A stretch of DNA of 64,000 nt, from assembly GCF_029227915.1 (NCBI RefSeq), contig NC_079876.1:374001-438000 (forward strand), in the 5' to 3' direction. This stretch comes from Hydractinia symbiolongicarpus (Eukaryota; Cnidaria; Hydrozoa; Anthoathecata; Hydractiniidae). Made by a program: the position numbers and the translations under genes. Of the stretch, positions 24,801 to 37,737 are shown in pieces. The number at the start of each line of letters is the position of its first letter. The stretch's first letter is position 1. Below the pieces are notes generated by a model, which was given only the letters and a program-made list of their open reading frames with translations, did no database searches and was not told the origin of the DNA.

Positions 24801-25049
24801 AACTCTTTCATTAAGCGTCTCATCAAAAATGAAAACATTTTTGAAAACTACAAGTCTCATGCGTTTTAGTGGTGAATAAATAATTTAAAAAATCGTTCGG
24901 GAAATGAGTTTACTCCCTGGGTACTTTTTTTGTATACTTTTGACTATACGGGCCGAGTCCGGGATTTACGGGAAATCGCAGGTTTTCGTGTGCCGGCGAT
25001 TAAACTTCTTATATTCAGCGTCACATCAAAAATGAAAACATTTTTGAAA
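21805..25049 (+). repeat. 3,245-bp sixteen-monomer unit, copy 2
   Basis: Head-to-tail copy of 18,560-21,804. A notable difference is gtaaacttttg here versus gtatacttttg in the F monomer near 24,120/20,877. Because it starts inside the second 2,027-bp unit, the 2,027-bp duplication must be older than this one. Confidence 0.87.
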
Positions 25050-26884
25050 ACTACAAGTCTCATGCGTTTTAGTGGTGAAAAAATAATTTAAAAAATCGTT
25101 CGAGAAATGAGTTTACACACTGGGTACTTTCTTTGTATACTTTTGACTATACGGGCCGAGTCCGGGATTTACGGGAAATCGCAGGTTTTCGTTTGCCGGC
25201 GATTAAACTTCTTTTATTCAGCGTCTCATCAAAAATGAAAACATTTTTGAAAACTACAAGTCTCATGCGTTTTAGTGGTGAAAAAATAATTTAAAAATTC
25301 GTTCGGGAAATGAGTTTACTCACAGGGTACTTTCTTTGTATACATTCGACTATACGGGCCAAGGCCGGGATTTACGGGAAATTGCGGGTTTTCGTTTGCC
25401 GGCGATTAAACCTCTTTCATTAGGCGTCTCATCAAAAATGAAAACATTTTTAAAAACTACAAGTCTCATGCGTTTTAGTGGTGAAAAAAAATTTAAAAAA
25501 TCGTTCAGGAAATGAGTTTACTCCCTGGGTACTTTCTTTATATACATTCGACTATACGGGCCAAGCCCCGGGTTTACGGGAAAACGCGGGATTTCGTTTG
25601 CCGGCGATTAAACCTCTTTCATTAAGCGTCTCATCAAAAATGAAAACATTTTTGAAAACTACAAGTCTCATGCGTTTTAGTGTTGAAAAAATAATTTAAA
25701 AAATCGTTCTGGAAATGAGTTTACTCCCTGGGTACTTTCTTTGTATACATTCGACTATACGGGCCAAGCCCGGGAATTACGGGAAATCGCGGGTTTTCGT
25801 TTGCCGGTGATTAAACCTCTTTCATTAAGCGTCTCATCAAAAATGAAAACATTTTTGAAAACTACAAGTCTCATGCGTTTTAGTGGTGGAAAAATAATTT
25901 AAAAAATCGTTCGGGAAAAGAGTTTACTCCCTGGGTACTTTCTTTGTATACTTTTGACTATACCGGCCGAGTCCGGGATTTACGGGAAATCGCAGGTTTT
26001 CGTTTGCCGGAGATTAAACTTCTTATATTCAGCGTCACATCAAAAATGAAAACATTTTTGAAAACTACAAGTCTCATGCGTTTTAGTGGTGAAAAAATAA
26101 TTTAAAAAATCGTTCGAGAAATGAGTTTACACCCTGGGTACTTTCTTTGTATACTTTTGACTATACGGCCCGAGTCCGGGATTTACGAGAAATCGCAGGT
26201 TTTCGTTTGCCGGCGATTAAACTTCTTTTATTCAGCGTCTCATCAAAAATGAAAACATTTTTGAAAACTACAAGTCTCATGCGTTTTAGTGGTGAAAAAA
26301 TAATTTAAAAATTCGTTCGGGAAATGAGTTTACTCACAGGGTACTTTCTTTGTATACATTCGACTATACGGGCCAAGCCCGGGATTTACGGGAAATCGCG
26401 GGTTTTCGTTTGCCGGCGATTAAACCTCTTTCATTAGGCGTCTCATCAAAAATGAAAACATTTTTAAAAACTACAAGTCTCATGCGTTTTAGTGGTGAAA
26501 AAAAATTTAAAAAATCGTTCGGGAAATGAGTTTACTCCCTGGGTACTTTCTTTATATACATTCGACTATACGGGCCAAGCCCCGGGTTTACGGGAAAACG
26601 CGGGATTTCCTTTGCCGGCGATTAAACCTCTTTCATTAAGCGTCTCATCAAAAATGAAAACATTTTTGAAAACTACAAGTCTCATGCGTTTTAGTGTTGA
26701 AAAAATAATTTAAAAAATCGTTCTGGAAATGAGTTTACTCCCTGGGTACTTTCTTTGTATACATTCGACTATACGGGACAAGCCCGGGAATTACGGGAAA
26801 TCGCGGGTTTTCGTTTGCCGGTGATTAAACCTCTTTCATTAAGCGTCTCATCAAAAATGAAAACATTTTTGAAAACTATAAGTC
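25050..26884 (+). repeat. 1,014-bp five-monomer duplication
   Basis: The stretch from about 25,000 to 25,870 recurs at 26,014-26,884. Shared markers are tttatatacattcgac (25,537/26,551), agccccgggtttac, a ttaggcgtctc variant near 25,425/26,439 and cccgggaattac near 25,770/26,784. The first copy reads ccaaggccggga where the second reads ccaagcccggga. Confidence 0.8.
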
Positions 26885-29800
26885 TCATGCGTTTTAGTGG
26901 TGAAAAAAAAATTTTAAAAATCGTTCGGGAAATGAGTTTACTCCCTGGGTACTTTCTTTGTATACATTTGACTATACGGGCCAAGCCCCGGATTTACGGA
27001 AAACGCGGGATTTCGTTTGCCGGCGATTAAACCTCTTTCATTAAGCGTCTCATCAAAAAGGAAAAAATTTTTGAAAACTACAAGTCTCATGCGTTTTAGT
27101 GGTGGAAAAATAATTTAAAAAATCGTTCGGGAAAAGAGTTTACTCCCTGGGTACTTTCTTTGTATACTTTTGACTATACCGGCCGAGTCCGGGATTTACG
27201 GGAAATCGCAGGTTTTCGTTTGCCGGACATTAAACTTCTTATATTCAGCGTCACATCAAAAATGAAAACATTTTTGAAAACTACAAGTCTCATGCGTTTT
27301 AGTGGTGAAAAAATAATTTAAAAAATCGTTCGAGAAATGAGTTTACACCCTGGGTACTTTCTTTGTATACTTTTGACTATACGGCCCGAGTCCGGGATTT
27401 ACGAGAAATCGCAGGTTTTCGTTTGCCGGCGATTAAACTTCTTTTATTCAGCGTCTCATCAAAAATGAAAACATTTTTGAAAACTACAAGTCTCATGCGT
27501 TTTAGTGGTGAAAAAATAATTTAAAAATTCGTTCGGGAAATGAGTTTACTCACTGGGTACTTTCCTTGTATACTTTTGACTATACGGGCCAAGCCCCGGA
27601 TTTACGGAAAACGCGGGATTTCGTTTGCCGGCGATTAAACCTCTTTCATTAAGCGTCTCATCAAAAAGGAAAAAATTTTTGAAAACTACAAGTCTCATGC
27701 GTTTTAGTGGTGGAAAAATAATTTAAAAAATCGTTCGGGAAAAGAGTTTACTCCCTGGGTACTTTCTTTGTATACTTTTGACTATACCGGCCGAGTCCGG
27801 GATTTACGGGAAATCGCAGGTTTTCGTTTGCCGGAGATTAAACTTCTTATATTCAGCGTCACATCAAAAATGAAAACATTTTTGAAAACTACAAGTCTCA
27901 TGCGTTTTAGTGGTGAAAAAATAATTTAAAAAATCGTTCGAGAAATGAGTTTACACCCTGGGTACTTTCTTTGTATACTTTTGACTATACGGCCCGAGTC
28001 CGGGATTTACGAGAAATCGCAGGTTTTCGTTTGCCGGCGATTAAACTTCTTTTATTCAGCGTCTCATCAAAAATGAAAACATTTTTGAAAACTACAAGTC
28101 TCATGCGTTTTAGTGGTGAAAAAATAATTTAAAAATTCGTTCGGGAAATGAGTTTACTCACTGGGTACTTTCCTTGTATACTTTTGACTATACGGGCCGA
28201 GTCCGGGATTTACGGGAAATCGCGGGTTTTCGTTTGCCGGCGATTAAACATCTTTTATTCAGCGTCTCATCAAAAATGAAAACATTTTTAAAAACTACAA
28301 GTCCCATGGGCTTTAGTGGTGAAATAATAATTTAAAAAATCGTTTGGGAAATGAGTTTACTCCCTGGGTACTTTCTTTGTATACATTTGACTATACGGGC
28401 CAAGCCCCGGATTTACGGAAAACGCGGGATTTCGTTTGCCGGCGATTAAACCTCTTTCATTAAGCGTCTCATCAAAAAGGAAAAAATTTTTGAAAACTAC
28501 AAGTCTCATGCGTTTTAGTGGTGGAAAAATAATTTAAAAAATCGTTCGGGAAAAGAGTTTACTCCCTGGGTACTTTCTTTGTATACTTTTGACTATACGG
28601 GCCAAGCCCCGGATTTACGGAAAACGCGGGATTTCGTTTGCCGGCGATTAAACCTCTTTCATTAAGCGTCTCATCAAAAATGAAAACATTTTTGAAAACT
28701 ACAAGTCTCATGCGTTTTAGTGGTGAAAAAATAATTTAAAAAATCGTTCGAGAAATGAGTTTACACCCTGGGTACTTTCTTTGTATACTTTTGACTATAC
28801 GGCCCGAGTCCGGGATTTACGAGAAATCGCAGGTTTTCGTTTGCCGGCGATTAAACTTCTTTTATTCAGCGTCTCATCAAAAATGAAAACATTTTTGAAA
28901 ACTACAAGTCTCATGCGTTTTAGTGGTGAAAAAATAATTTAAAAATTCGTTCGGGAAATGAGTTTACTCACTGGGTACTTTCCTTGTATACTTTTGACTA
29001 TACGGGCCGAGTCCGGGATTTACGGGAAATCGCGGGTTTTCGTTTGCCGGCGATTAAACATCTTTTATTCAGCGTCTCATCAAAAATGAAAACATTTTTA
29101 AAAACTACAAGTCCCATGGGCTTTAGTGGTGAAATAATAATTTAAAAAATCGTTTGGGAAATGAGTTTACTCCCTGGGTACTTTCTTTGTATACTTTTGA
29201 CTATACGGGCCAAGCCGGGATTTACGGGAAATCGCGGGTTTACGTTTGCCGGCGATTAAACTTCTTTTATTCAGCGTCTCATCAAAAATGAGAACATTTT
29301 TAAAAACTACAAGTCTTATGCGTTTTACTGGTGAAAAAATAATTTAAAAATCGTTCGGGAAATGAGTTTACACCCTGGGTACTTTCTTTGTATACTTTTG
29401 ACTATACGGGCCGAGTCCGGGATTTACGGGAAATCGCAGGTTTTCGTTTGCCGGCGATTAAACTTCTTTTAATCAGCGTCTCATCAAAAATGAAAACATT
29501 TTTGAAAACTACAAGTCTCATGCGTTTTAGTGTTGAAAAAATAATTTAAAAAATCGTTCTGGAAATGAGTTTACTCCCTGGGTACTTTCTTTGTATACAT
29601 TCGACTATACGGGCCAAGCCCGGGAATTACGGGAAATCGCGGGTTTTCGTTTGCCGGCGATTAAACCTCTTTCATTAAGCGTCTCATCAAAAATGAAAAC
29701 ATTTTTGAAAACTACAAGTCTCATGCGTTTTAGTGGTGAAAAAATAATTTAAAAAATCGTTCGAGAAATGAGTTTACACCCTGGGTACTTTCTTAGTATA

Positions 29801-31619
29801 CTTTTGACTATACGGCCCGAGTCCGGGATTTACGAGAAATCGCAGGTTTTCGTTTGCCGGCGATTAAACTTCTTTTATTCAGCGTCTCATCAAAAATGAA
29901 AACATTTTTGAAAACTACAAGTCTCATGCGTTTTAGTGGTGAAAAAATAATTTAAAAATTCGTTCGGGAAATGAGTTTACTCACTGGGTACTTTCCTTGT
30001 ATACTTTTGACTATACGGGCCGAGTCCGGGATTTACGGGAAATCGCGGGTTTTCGTTTGCCGGCGATTAAACATCTTTTATTCAGCGTCTCATCAAAAAT
30101 GAAAACATTTTTAAAAACTACAAGTCCCATGGGCTTTAGTGGTGAAATAATAATTTAAAAAATCGTTTGGGAAATGAGTTTACTCCCTGGGTACTTTCTT
30201 TGTATACTTTTGACTATACGGGCCAAGCCGGGATTTACGGGAAATCGCGGGTTTACGTTTGCCGGCGATTAAACTTCTTTTATTCAGCGTCTCATCAAAA
30301 ATGAGAACATTTTTAAAAACTACAAGTCTCATGCGTTTTACTGGTGAAAAAATAATTTAAAAATCGTTCGGGAAATGAGTTTACACCCTGGGTACTTTCT
30401 TTGTATACTTTTGACTATACGGGCCGAGTCCGGGATTTACGGGAAATCGCAGGTTTTCGTTTGCCGGCGATTAAACTTCTTTTAATCAGCGTCTCATCAA
30501 AAATGAAAACATTTTTGAAAACTACAAGTCTCATGCGTTTTAGTGTTGAAAAAATAATTTAAAAAATCGTTCTGGAAATGAGTTTACTCCCTGGGTACTT
30601 TCTTTGTATACATTCGACTATACGGGCCAAGCCCGGGAATTACGGGAAATCGCGGGTTTTCGTTTGCCGGTGATTAAACCTCTTTCATTAAGCGTCTCAT
30701 CAAAAATGAAAACATTTTTGAAAACTATAAGTCTCATGCGTTTTAGTGGTGAAATAATAATTTAAAAAATTGTTTGGGAAATGAGTTTACTCCCTGGGTA
30801 CTTTCTTTGTATACTTTTGACTATACGGGCCAAGCCGGGATTCACGGGAAATCGCGGGTTTACGTTTGCCGGCGATTAAACTTCTTTTATTCAGCGTCTC
30901 ATCAAAAATGAGAACATTTTTAAAAACTACAAGTCTTATGCGTTTTAGTGGTGAAAAAATAATTTAAAAAATCGTTCTAGAAATGAGTTTACTCCCTGGG
31001 TACTTTCTTTGTATACATTCGACTATACGGGCCAAGCCCGGGATTTACGGGAAATCTCGGGTTTTCGTTTGCCGGCGATTAAACCTCTTTCATTAAGCGT
31101 CTCATCAAAAATGTAAACATTTTTGAAAACTACAAGTCTCATGCGTTTTAGTGGTGAAAAAATAATTTAAAAATCGTTCGGGAAATGAGTTTACACCCTG
31201 GGTACTTTCTTTGTATACTTTTGACTATACGGGCCGAGTCCGGGATTTACGGGAAATCGCAGGTTTTCGTTGGCCGGCGATTAAACTTCTTTTAATCAGC
31301 GTCTCATCAAAAATGAAAACATTTTTGAAAACTACAAGTCTCATGCGTTTTAGTGGTGAAAAAATAATTTAAAAAATCGTTCGGGAAATGAGTTTACACC
31401 TTGGGTACTTTATTTGTATACTTTTGACTATACGGGCCGAGTCCGGGATTTACGGGAAATCGCAGGTTTTCGTTTGCCGGCGATTAAACTTCTTTTAATC
31501 AGCCTCTCATCAAAAATGAAAACATTTTTGAAAACTACAAGTCTGATGCGTTTTAGTGGTGAAAAAATAAATTAAAAAATTCGTTCGGGAAATGAGTTTA
31601 CTCCCTGGGTACTTTCTTT
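26885..31619 (+). repeat. Mosaic of 3-, 4- and 5-monomer repeats rich in C, D and F
   Basis: C monomers with aaaaaggaaaaaa at about 27,055, 27,664 and 28,476 are 609 and 812 bp apart. D monomers at 28,304, 29,114 and 30,126 and F monomers with aaaatgagaacattttt near 29,290, 30,300 and 30,910 repeat with similar steps. It looks like repeated short unequal exchanges over the same few monomers. I see no other sequence. Confidence 0.8.
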
Positions 31620-33647
31620 GTATACATTCAACTATACGGGCCAAGCCCGGGATTTACGGGAAATCGCGGGTTTTCGTTTGCCGGTGATTAAAACTCTTTC
31701 ATTAAGCGTCTCATCAAAAATGAAAACATTTTTGAAAACTACAAGTCTCATGCGTTTTAGTGGTGAATAAATAATTTAAAAAATCGTTCGGGAAATGAGT
31801 TTACTCCCTGGGTACTTTTTTTGTATACTTTTGACTATACGGGCCGAGTCCGGGATTTACGGGAAATCGCAGGTTTTCGTGTGCCGGCGATTAAACTTCT
31901 TATATTCAGCGTCACATCAAAAATGAAAACATTTTTGAAAACTACAAGTCTCATGCGTTTTAGTGGTGAAAAAATAATTTAAAAAATCGTTCGAGAAATG
32001 AGTTTACACCCTGGGTACTTTCTTTGTATACTTTTGACTATACGGGCCGAGTCCGGGATTTACGGAAAATCGCAGGTTTTCGTTTGCCGGCAATTAAACT
32101 TCTTTTATTCAGCGTCTCATCAAAAATGAAAACATTTTTGAAAACTACAAGTCTCATGCGTTTTAGTGGTGAAAAAATAATTTAAAAATTCGTTCGGGAA
32201 ATGAGTTTACTCACAGGGTACTTTCTTTGTATACATTCGACTATACGGGCCAAGGCCGGGATTTACGGGAAATCGCGGGTTTTCGTTTGCCGGCGATTAA
32301 ACCTCTTTCATTAGGCGTCTCATCAAAAATGAAAACATTTTTAAAAACTACAAGTCTCATGCGTTTTAGTGGTGAAAAAAAATTTAAAAAATCGTTCAGG
32401 AAATGAGTTTACTCCCTGGGTACTTTCTTTATATACATTCGACTAGACGGGCCAAGCCCCGGGTTTACGGGAAAACGCGGGATTTCGTTTGCCGGCGATT
32501 AAACCTCTTTCATTAAGCGTCTCATCAAAAATGAAAACATTTTTGAAAACTACAAGTCTCATGCGTTTTAGTGTTGAAAAAATAATTTAAAAAATCGTTC
32601 TGGAAATGAGTTTACTCCCTGGGTACTTTCTTTGTATACATTCGACTATACGGGCCAAGCCCGGGATTTACGGGAAATCGCGGGTTTTCGTTTGCCGGTG
32701 ATTAAAACTCTTTCATTAAGCGTCTCATCAAAAATGAAAACATTTTTGAAAACTACAAGTCTCATGCGTTTTAGTGGTGAATAAATAATTTAAAAAATCG
32801 TTCGGGAAATGAGTTTACTCCCTGGGTACTTTTTTTGTATACTTTTGACTATACGGGCCGAGTCCGGGATTTACGGGAAATCGCAGGTTTTCGTGTGCCG
32901 GCGATTAAACTTCTTATATTCAGCGTCACATCAAAAATGAAAACATTTTTGAAAACTACAAGTCTCATGCGTTTTAGTGGTGAAAAAATAATTTAAAAAA
33001 TCGTTCGAGAAATGAGTTTACACCCTGGGTACTTTCTTTGTATACTTTTGACTATACGGGCCGAGTCCGGGATTTACGGGAAATCGCAGGTTTTCGTTTG
33101 CCGGCAATTAAACTTCTTTTATTCAGCGTCTCATCAAAAATGAAAACATTTTTGAAAACTACAAGTCTCATGCGTTTTAGTGGTGAAAAAATAATTTAAA
33201 AATTCGTTCGGGAAATGAGTTTACTCACAGGGTACTTTCTTTGTATACATTCGACTATACGGGCCAAGGCCGGGATTTACGGGAAATCGCGGGTTTTCGT
33301 TTGCCGGCGATTAAACCTCTTTCATTAGGCGTCTCATCAAAAATGAAAACATTTTTAAAAACTACAAGTCTCATGCGTTTTAGTGGTGAAAAAAAATTTA
33401 AAAAATCGTTCAGGAAATGAGTTTACTCCCTGGGTACTTTCTTTATATACATTCGACTAGACGGGCCAAGCCCCGGGTTTACGGGAAAACGCGGGATTTC
33501 GTTTGCCGGCGATTAAACCTCTTTCATTAAGCGTCTCATCAAAAATGAAAACATTTTTGAAAACTACAAGTCTCATGCGTTTTAGTGTTGAAAAAATAAT
33601 TTAAAAAATCGTTCTGGAAATGAGTTTACTCCCTGGGTACTTTCTTT
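31620..33647 (+). repeat. 1,014-bp five-monomer unit, two tandem copies
   Basis: Copies are about 31,620-32,633 and 32,634-33,647. Shared markers are gattaaaactctttc (31,687/32,701), gtactttttttgtatac, cgtgtgccgg, ccggcaattaaac, ccaaggccggg and cgactagacgggcc (near 32,442 and 33,456). The same series of monomers occurs once at 24,730-25,700, a distance of about 6,891 bp. Confidence 0.83.
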
Positions 33648-34664
33648 GTATACATTCGACTATACGGGCCAAGCCCGGGAATTACGGGAAATCGCGGGTT
33701 TTCGTTTGCCGGTGATTAAACCTCTTTCATTAAGCGTCTCATCAAAAATGAAAACATTTTTGAAAACTACAAGTCTCATGCGTTTTAGTGGTGGAAAAAT
33801 AATTTAAAAAATCGTTCGGGAAAAGAGTTTACTCCCTGGGTACTTTCTTTGTATACTTTTGACTATACCGGCCGAGTCCGGGATTTACGGGAAATCGCAG
33901 GTTTTCGTTTGCCGGAGATTAAACTTCTTATATTCAGCGTCACATCAAAAATGAAAACATTTTTGAAAACTACAAGTCTCATGCGTTTTAGTGGTGAAAA
34001 AATAATTTAAAAAATCGTTCGAGAAATGAGTTTACACCCTGGGTACTTTCTTTGTATACTTTTGACTATACGGCCCGAGTCCGGGATTTACGAGAAATCG
34101 CAGGTTTTCGTTTGCCGGCGATTAAACTTCTTTTATTCAGCGTCTCATCAAAAATGAAAACATTTTTGAAAACTACAAGTCTCATGCGTTTTAGTGGTGA
34201 AAAAATAATTTAAAAATTCGTTCGGGAAATGAGTTTACTCACAGGGTACTTTCTTTGTATACATTCGACTATACGGGCCAAGCCCGGGATTTACGGGAAA
34301 TCGCGGGTTTTCGTTTGCCGGCGATTAAACCTCTTTCATTAGGCGTCTCATCAAAAATGAAAACATTTTTAAAAACTACAAGTCTCATGCGTTTTAGTGG
34401 TGAAAAAAAATTTAAAAAATCGTTCTGGAAATGAGTTTACTCCCTGGGTACTTTCTTTGTATACATTCGACTATACGGGCCAAGCCCGGGAATTACGGGA
34501 AATCGCGGGATTTCGTTTGCCGGCGATTAAACCTCTTTCATTAAGCGTCTCATCAAAAATGAAAACATTTTTGAAAACTATAAGTCTCATGCGTTTTAGT
34601 GGTGAAAAAAAAATTTAAAAAATCGTTCGGGAAATGAGTTTACTCCCTGGGTACTTTCTTTGTA
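33648..34664 (+). repeat. Five monomers repeating the 25.7-26.7 kb series
   Basis: This stretch has cccgggaattac, the ggtggaaaaataa linker, ctataccggccgag, ccggagattaaac and the short-linker monomer at 34,397. It closely follows the order at about 25,770-26,790, ending in a recombinant monomer that carries both ggaattac and gggatttcg. Confidence 0.78.
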
Positions 34665-36117
34665 TACATTTGACTATACGGGCCAAGCCCCGGATTTACG
34701 GAAAACGCGGGATTTCGTTTGCCGGCGATTAAACCTCTTTCATTAAGCGTCTCATCAAAAATGAAAACATTTTTGAAAACTACAAGTCTCATGCGTTTTA
34801 GTGGTGAAAAAATAATTTAAAAAATCGTTCGAGAAATGAGTTTACACCCTGGGTACTTTCTTTGTATACTTTTGACTATACGGCCCGAGTCCGGGATTTA
34901 CGAGAAATCGCAGGTTTTCGTTTGCCGGCGATTAAACTTCTTTTATTCAGCGTCTCATCAAAAATGAAAACATTTTTGAAAACTACAAGTCTCATGCGTT
35001 TTAGTGGTGAAAAAATAATTTAAAAATTCGTCCGGGAAATGAGTTTACTCACTGGGTACTTTCCTTGTATACTTTTGACTATACGGGCTGAGTCCGGGAT
35101 TTACGGGAAATCGCGGGTTTTCGTTTGCCGGCGATTAAACATCTTTTATTCAGCGTCTCATCAAAAATGAAAACATTTTTAAAAACTACAAGTCCCATGG
35201 GCTTTAGTGGTGAAATAATAATTTAAAAAATCGTTTGGGAAATGAGTTTACTCCCTGGGTACTTTCTTTGTATACTTTTGACTATACGGGCCAAGCCGGG
35301 ATTTACGGGAAATCGCGGGTTTACGTTTGCCGGCGATTAAACCTCTTTTATTCAGCGTCTCATCAAAAATGAGAACATTTTTAAAAACTACAAGTCTTAT
35401 GCGTTTTAGTGGTGAAAAAATAATTTAAAAAATCGTTCTAGAAATGAGTTTACTCCCTGGGTACTTTCTTTGTATACATTCGACTATACGGGCCAAGCCC
35501 GGGATTTACGGGAAATCTCGGGTTTTCGTTTGCCGGCGATTAAACCTCTTTCATTAAGCGTCTCATCAAAAATGTAAACATTTTTGAAAACTACAAGTCT
35601 CATGCGTTTTAGTGGTGAAAAAATAATTTAAAAATCGTTCGGGAAATGAGTTTACACCCTGGATACTTTCTTTGTATACTTTTGACTATACGGGCCGAGT
35701 CCGGGATTTACGGGAAATCGCAGGTTTTCGTTTGCCGGCGATTAAACTTCTTTTAATCAGCGTCTCATCAAAAATGAAAACATTTTTAAAAACTACAAGT
35801 CTCATGCGTTTTAGTGTTGAAAAAATAATTTAAAAAATCGTTCTGGAAATGAGTTTACTCCCTGGGTACTTTCTTTGTATACATTCGACTATACGGGCCC
35901 AGCCCGGGAATTACGGGAAATCGCGGGTTTTCGTTTGCCGGTGATTAAACCTCTTTCATTAAGCGTCTCATCAAAAATGAAAACATTTTTGAAAACTATA
36001 AGTCTCATGCGTTTTAGTGGTGAAAAAAAAATTTAAAAAATCGTTCGGGAAATGAGTTTACTCCCTGGGTACTTTCTTTGTATACATTTGACTATACGGG
36101 CCAAGCCCCGGATTTAC
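34665..36117 (+). repeat. Seven-monomer block, copy 1 (distance 1,620 bp)
   Basis: Matches 36,285-37,737. Markers are ccaagccccggatttacgg, acggcccgagtcc, D (35,203/36,823), F with gagaacattttt, cgttctagaaatg, aaatctcgggttttcg and aatgtaaacattttt (35,570/37,190). A visible difference is gggctgag versus gggccgag near 35,088. Confidence 0.82.
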
Positions 36118-36284
36118 GGAAAACGCGGGATTTCGTTTGCCGGCGATTAAACCTCTTTCATTAAGCGTCTCATCAAAAAGGAAAAAATTTTTGAAAACTA
36201 CAAGTCTCATGCGTTTTAGTGGTGGAAAAATAATTTAAAAAATCGTTCGGGAAAAGAGTTTACTCCCTGGGTACTTTCTTTGTA
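36118..36284 (+). repeat. C monomer between the 1,620-bp copies
   Basis: Most of one type C monomer (aaaaaggaaaaaa near 36,176, ggtggaaaaataa linker, gggaaaagag). Its absence at the equivalent place in the second copy (37,738 on) shows where the two copies stop matching. Confidence 0.75.
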
Positions 36285-37737
36285 TACTTTTGACTATACG
36301 GGCCAAGCCCCGGATTTACGGAAAACGCGGGATTTCGTTTGCCGGCGATTAAACCTCTTTCATTAAGCGTCTCATCAAAAATGAAAACATTTTTGAAAAC
36401 TACAAGTCTCATGCGTTTTAGTGGTGAAAAAATAATTTAAAAAATCGTTCGAGAAATGAGTTTACACCCTGGGTACTTTCTTTGTATACTTTTGACTATA
36501 CGGCCCGAGTCCGGGATTTACGAGAAATCGCAGGTTTTCGTTTGCCGGCGATTAAACTTCTTTTATTCAGCGTCTCATCAAAAATGAAAACATTTTTGAA
36601 AACTACAAGTCTCATGCGTTTTAGTGGTGAAAAAATAATTTAAAAATTCGTTCGGGAAATGAGTTTACTCACTGGGTACTTTCCTTGTATACTTTTGACT
36701 ATACGGGCCGAGTCCGGGATTTACGGGAAATCGCGGGTTTTCGTTTGCCGGCGATTAAACATCTTTTATTCAGCGTCTCATCAAAAATGAAAACATTTTT
36801 AAAAACTACAAGTCCCATGGGCTTTAGTGGTGAAATAATAATTTAAAAAATCGTTTGGGAAATGAGTTTACTCCCTGGGTACTTTCTTTGTATACTTTTG
36901 ACTATACGGGCCAAGCCGGGATTTACGGGAAATCGCGGGTTTACGTTTGCCGGCGATTAAACTTCTTTTATTCAGCGTCTCATCAAAAATGAGAACATTT
37001 TTAAAAACTACAAGTCTTATGCGTTTTAGTGGTGAAAAAATAATTTAAAAAATCGTTCTAGAAATGAGTTTACTCCCTGGGTACTTTCTTTGTATACATT
37101 CGACTATACGGGCCAAGCCCGGGATTTACGGGAAATCTCGGGTTTTCGTTTGCCGGCGATTAAACCTCTTTCATTAAGCGTCTCATCAAAAATGTAAACA
37201 TTTTTGAAAACTACAAGTCTCATGCGTTTTACTGGTGAAAAAATAATTTAAAAATCGTTCGGGAAATGAGTTTACACCCTGGGTACTTTCTTTGTATACT
37301 TTTGACTATACGGGCCGAGTCCGGGATTTACGGGAAATCGCAGGTTTTCGTTTGCCGGCGATTAAACTTCTTTTAATCAGCGTCTCATCAAAAATGAAAA
37401 CATTTTTGAAAACTACAAGTCTCATGCGTTTTAGTGTTGAAAAAATAATTTAAAAAATCGTTCTGGAAATGAGTTTACTCCCTGGGTACTTTCTTTGTAT
37501 ACATTCGACTATACGGGCCAAGCCCGGGAATTACGGGAAATCGCGGGTTTTCGTTTGCCGGTGATTAAACCTCTTTCATTAAGCGTCTCATCAAAAATGA
37601 AAACATTTTTGAAAACTATAAGTCTCATGCGTTTTAGTGGTGAAAAAAAAATTTAAAAAATCGTTCGGGAAATGAGTTTACTCCCTGGGTACTTTCTTTG
37701 TATACATTTGACTATACGGGCCAAGCCCCGGATTTAC
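36285..37737 (+). repeat. Seven-monomer block, copy 2
   Basis: Copy of 34,665-36,117. One monomer reads cgttttactggtg near 37,226 where copy 1 reads cgttttagtggtg. At about 37,738 it switches from a C-type to an E-type sequence inside one monomer, a recombination joint. Confidence 0.82.
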
